From Actinomycetota bacterium (lineage in GTDB: Bacteria; Actinomycetota; Geothermincolia; Fen-727; Anoxymicrobiaceae): a DNA stretch of 6,200 nucleotides. Below are positions 5,829 through 6,200 of the stretch, in pieces. A program made the position numbers and the translations under genes. The stretch spans positions 1 through 6,200 of the forward strand of contig PMDX01000180.1 in assembly GCA_003154635.1 (NCBI GenBank), given 5' to 3'. The notes beneath the pieces were generated by a model. It saw only the letters and a program-made list of their open reading frames with translations, was not told where the DNA came from and ran no database searches. Within the stretch, counting starts at the first letter, position 1, and every line of letters starts with the position of its first letter.

Positions 5829-6200
5829 CTAGGCAGTCTGCCGCGCTCCATACTCCGCAAGCCCGTAGATGATCAACACGTCGATGGCGATGACCATCAC
5901 GGACCACACCGGGTATGCCCAGATCACCAGCAAGTAGAATATTATGCTGAGCGAGCAGAAGGTGATCCCGAACCAGCGAGCCCACTGTGCCTCGTTGAGG
6001 AGCGCGATTCCCCCGACGACCAGGAATGCTCCCACCACCATGAAGACGATTCCCCAGAAAGTCAGGTTGGCGAAGAGAAACTTATGAACCAGCAGTTCCT
6101 TGCGTGCGATAGCGGTGATTCCCCAGATGAAGTTGCCGACTCCGGCGATGACCAGCATTATCGAAGCAAACGTCAACCATCCTGCGCCCTTCTCCTCCAT
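5829..6200 (-). CDS. DUF7144-family four-helix membrane protein (start at window edge)
   Basis: The 123-residue frame runs from ATG 6200, the very last base of the window, to TAG at 5831-5829. Four membrane helices are evident (about 8-29, 44-68, 74-92, 96-114). Hallmarks of the DUF7144 family of small actinobacterial membrane proteins are present: GWLTFASIMLVIAG (7-20), a central FWGIVFMVVGA (48-58), WARWFGI (73-79), and YPVWSVMVIAIDVLIIY (96-112). No function is established for the family. The sequence begins in the way I expect for this family, so the gene is likely complete, but the ribosome site lies outside the window and a longer N-terminus cannot be excluded. It is co-directional with the next two genes. 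The 138-bp gap, which holds the palindrome, suggests they may have their own promoter. Confidence 0.85.
   Translation of the reverse strand: MEEKGAGWLTFASIMLVIAGVGNFIWGITAIARKELLVHKFLFANLTFWGIVFMVVGAFLVVGGIALLNEAQWARWFGITFCSLSIIFYLLVIWAYPVWSVMVIAIDVLIIYGLAEYGARQTA

Noticed and set aside
1..6200. tRNA, rRNA, CRISPR array, insertion-sequence ends, or phage or defence genes.
   Set aside because: I saw no cloverleaf, regular direct-repeat/spacer array, transposase motif or terminal inverted repeats on either strand. The window reads as ordinary chromosomal envelope genes.

Overview
This 6.2-kb bacterial chromosomal window is fairly G+C-rich. It carries six protein-coding genes, two of them touching a window edge, and one doubtful leader ORF. 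There is no sign of phage, insertion sequence, CRISPR or RNA gene. The gene families suggest Actinomycetota: a DUF7144-type four-helix membrane protein, a MptA/MptB-like polyprenol-phosphate-sugar-dependent GT-C glycosyltransferase, a short MprF-like DUF2156 protein, and possible TTG/GTG starts. Frequent ATA isoleucine codons argue against a very high-GC streptomycete or mycobacterium and would fit a deep-branching, moderate-GC lineage. That placement is inference.

Layout of the left half (+ strand): the 3' end of an unrecognised gene (1-434) is followed by a 150-bp spacer dense in inverted repeats. Next is a small secreted Ala/Lys-rich protein (623-1108) made almost entirely of 11-residue amphipathic helical repeats, ending at a clear rho-independent terminator (1132-1163). 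After a spacer with a possible 26-codon leader ORF (1262-1342) comes a DUF2156/MprF-like membrane protein (1318-3045).

Layout of the right half (- strand, convergent): a DUF7144 membrane protein (6200-5829), then a single-pass membrane protein with a helical external domain, a Thr-rich linker and a small C-terminal domain (5690-4662). Twenty bases later comes the GT-C glycosyltransferase (4641-3088). The last two look like an operon. A perfect palindrome lies upstream of them.

The recognisable genes all concern the cell envelope: an aminoacyl-phospholipid-synthase-like enzyme, a lipid-linked-sugar glycosyltransferase and membrane or exported proteins of unknown role. The most unusual item is the secreted 11/22-mer repeat protein, which resembles apolipoprotein, synuclein or LEA repeats. 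Also worth a look are the competing hairpins before it, the leader ORF before the MprF-like gene, and the pairing of a Thr-linker protein with a glycosyltransferase. I did not find a proven new system.
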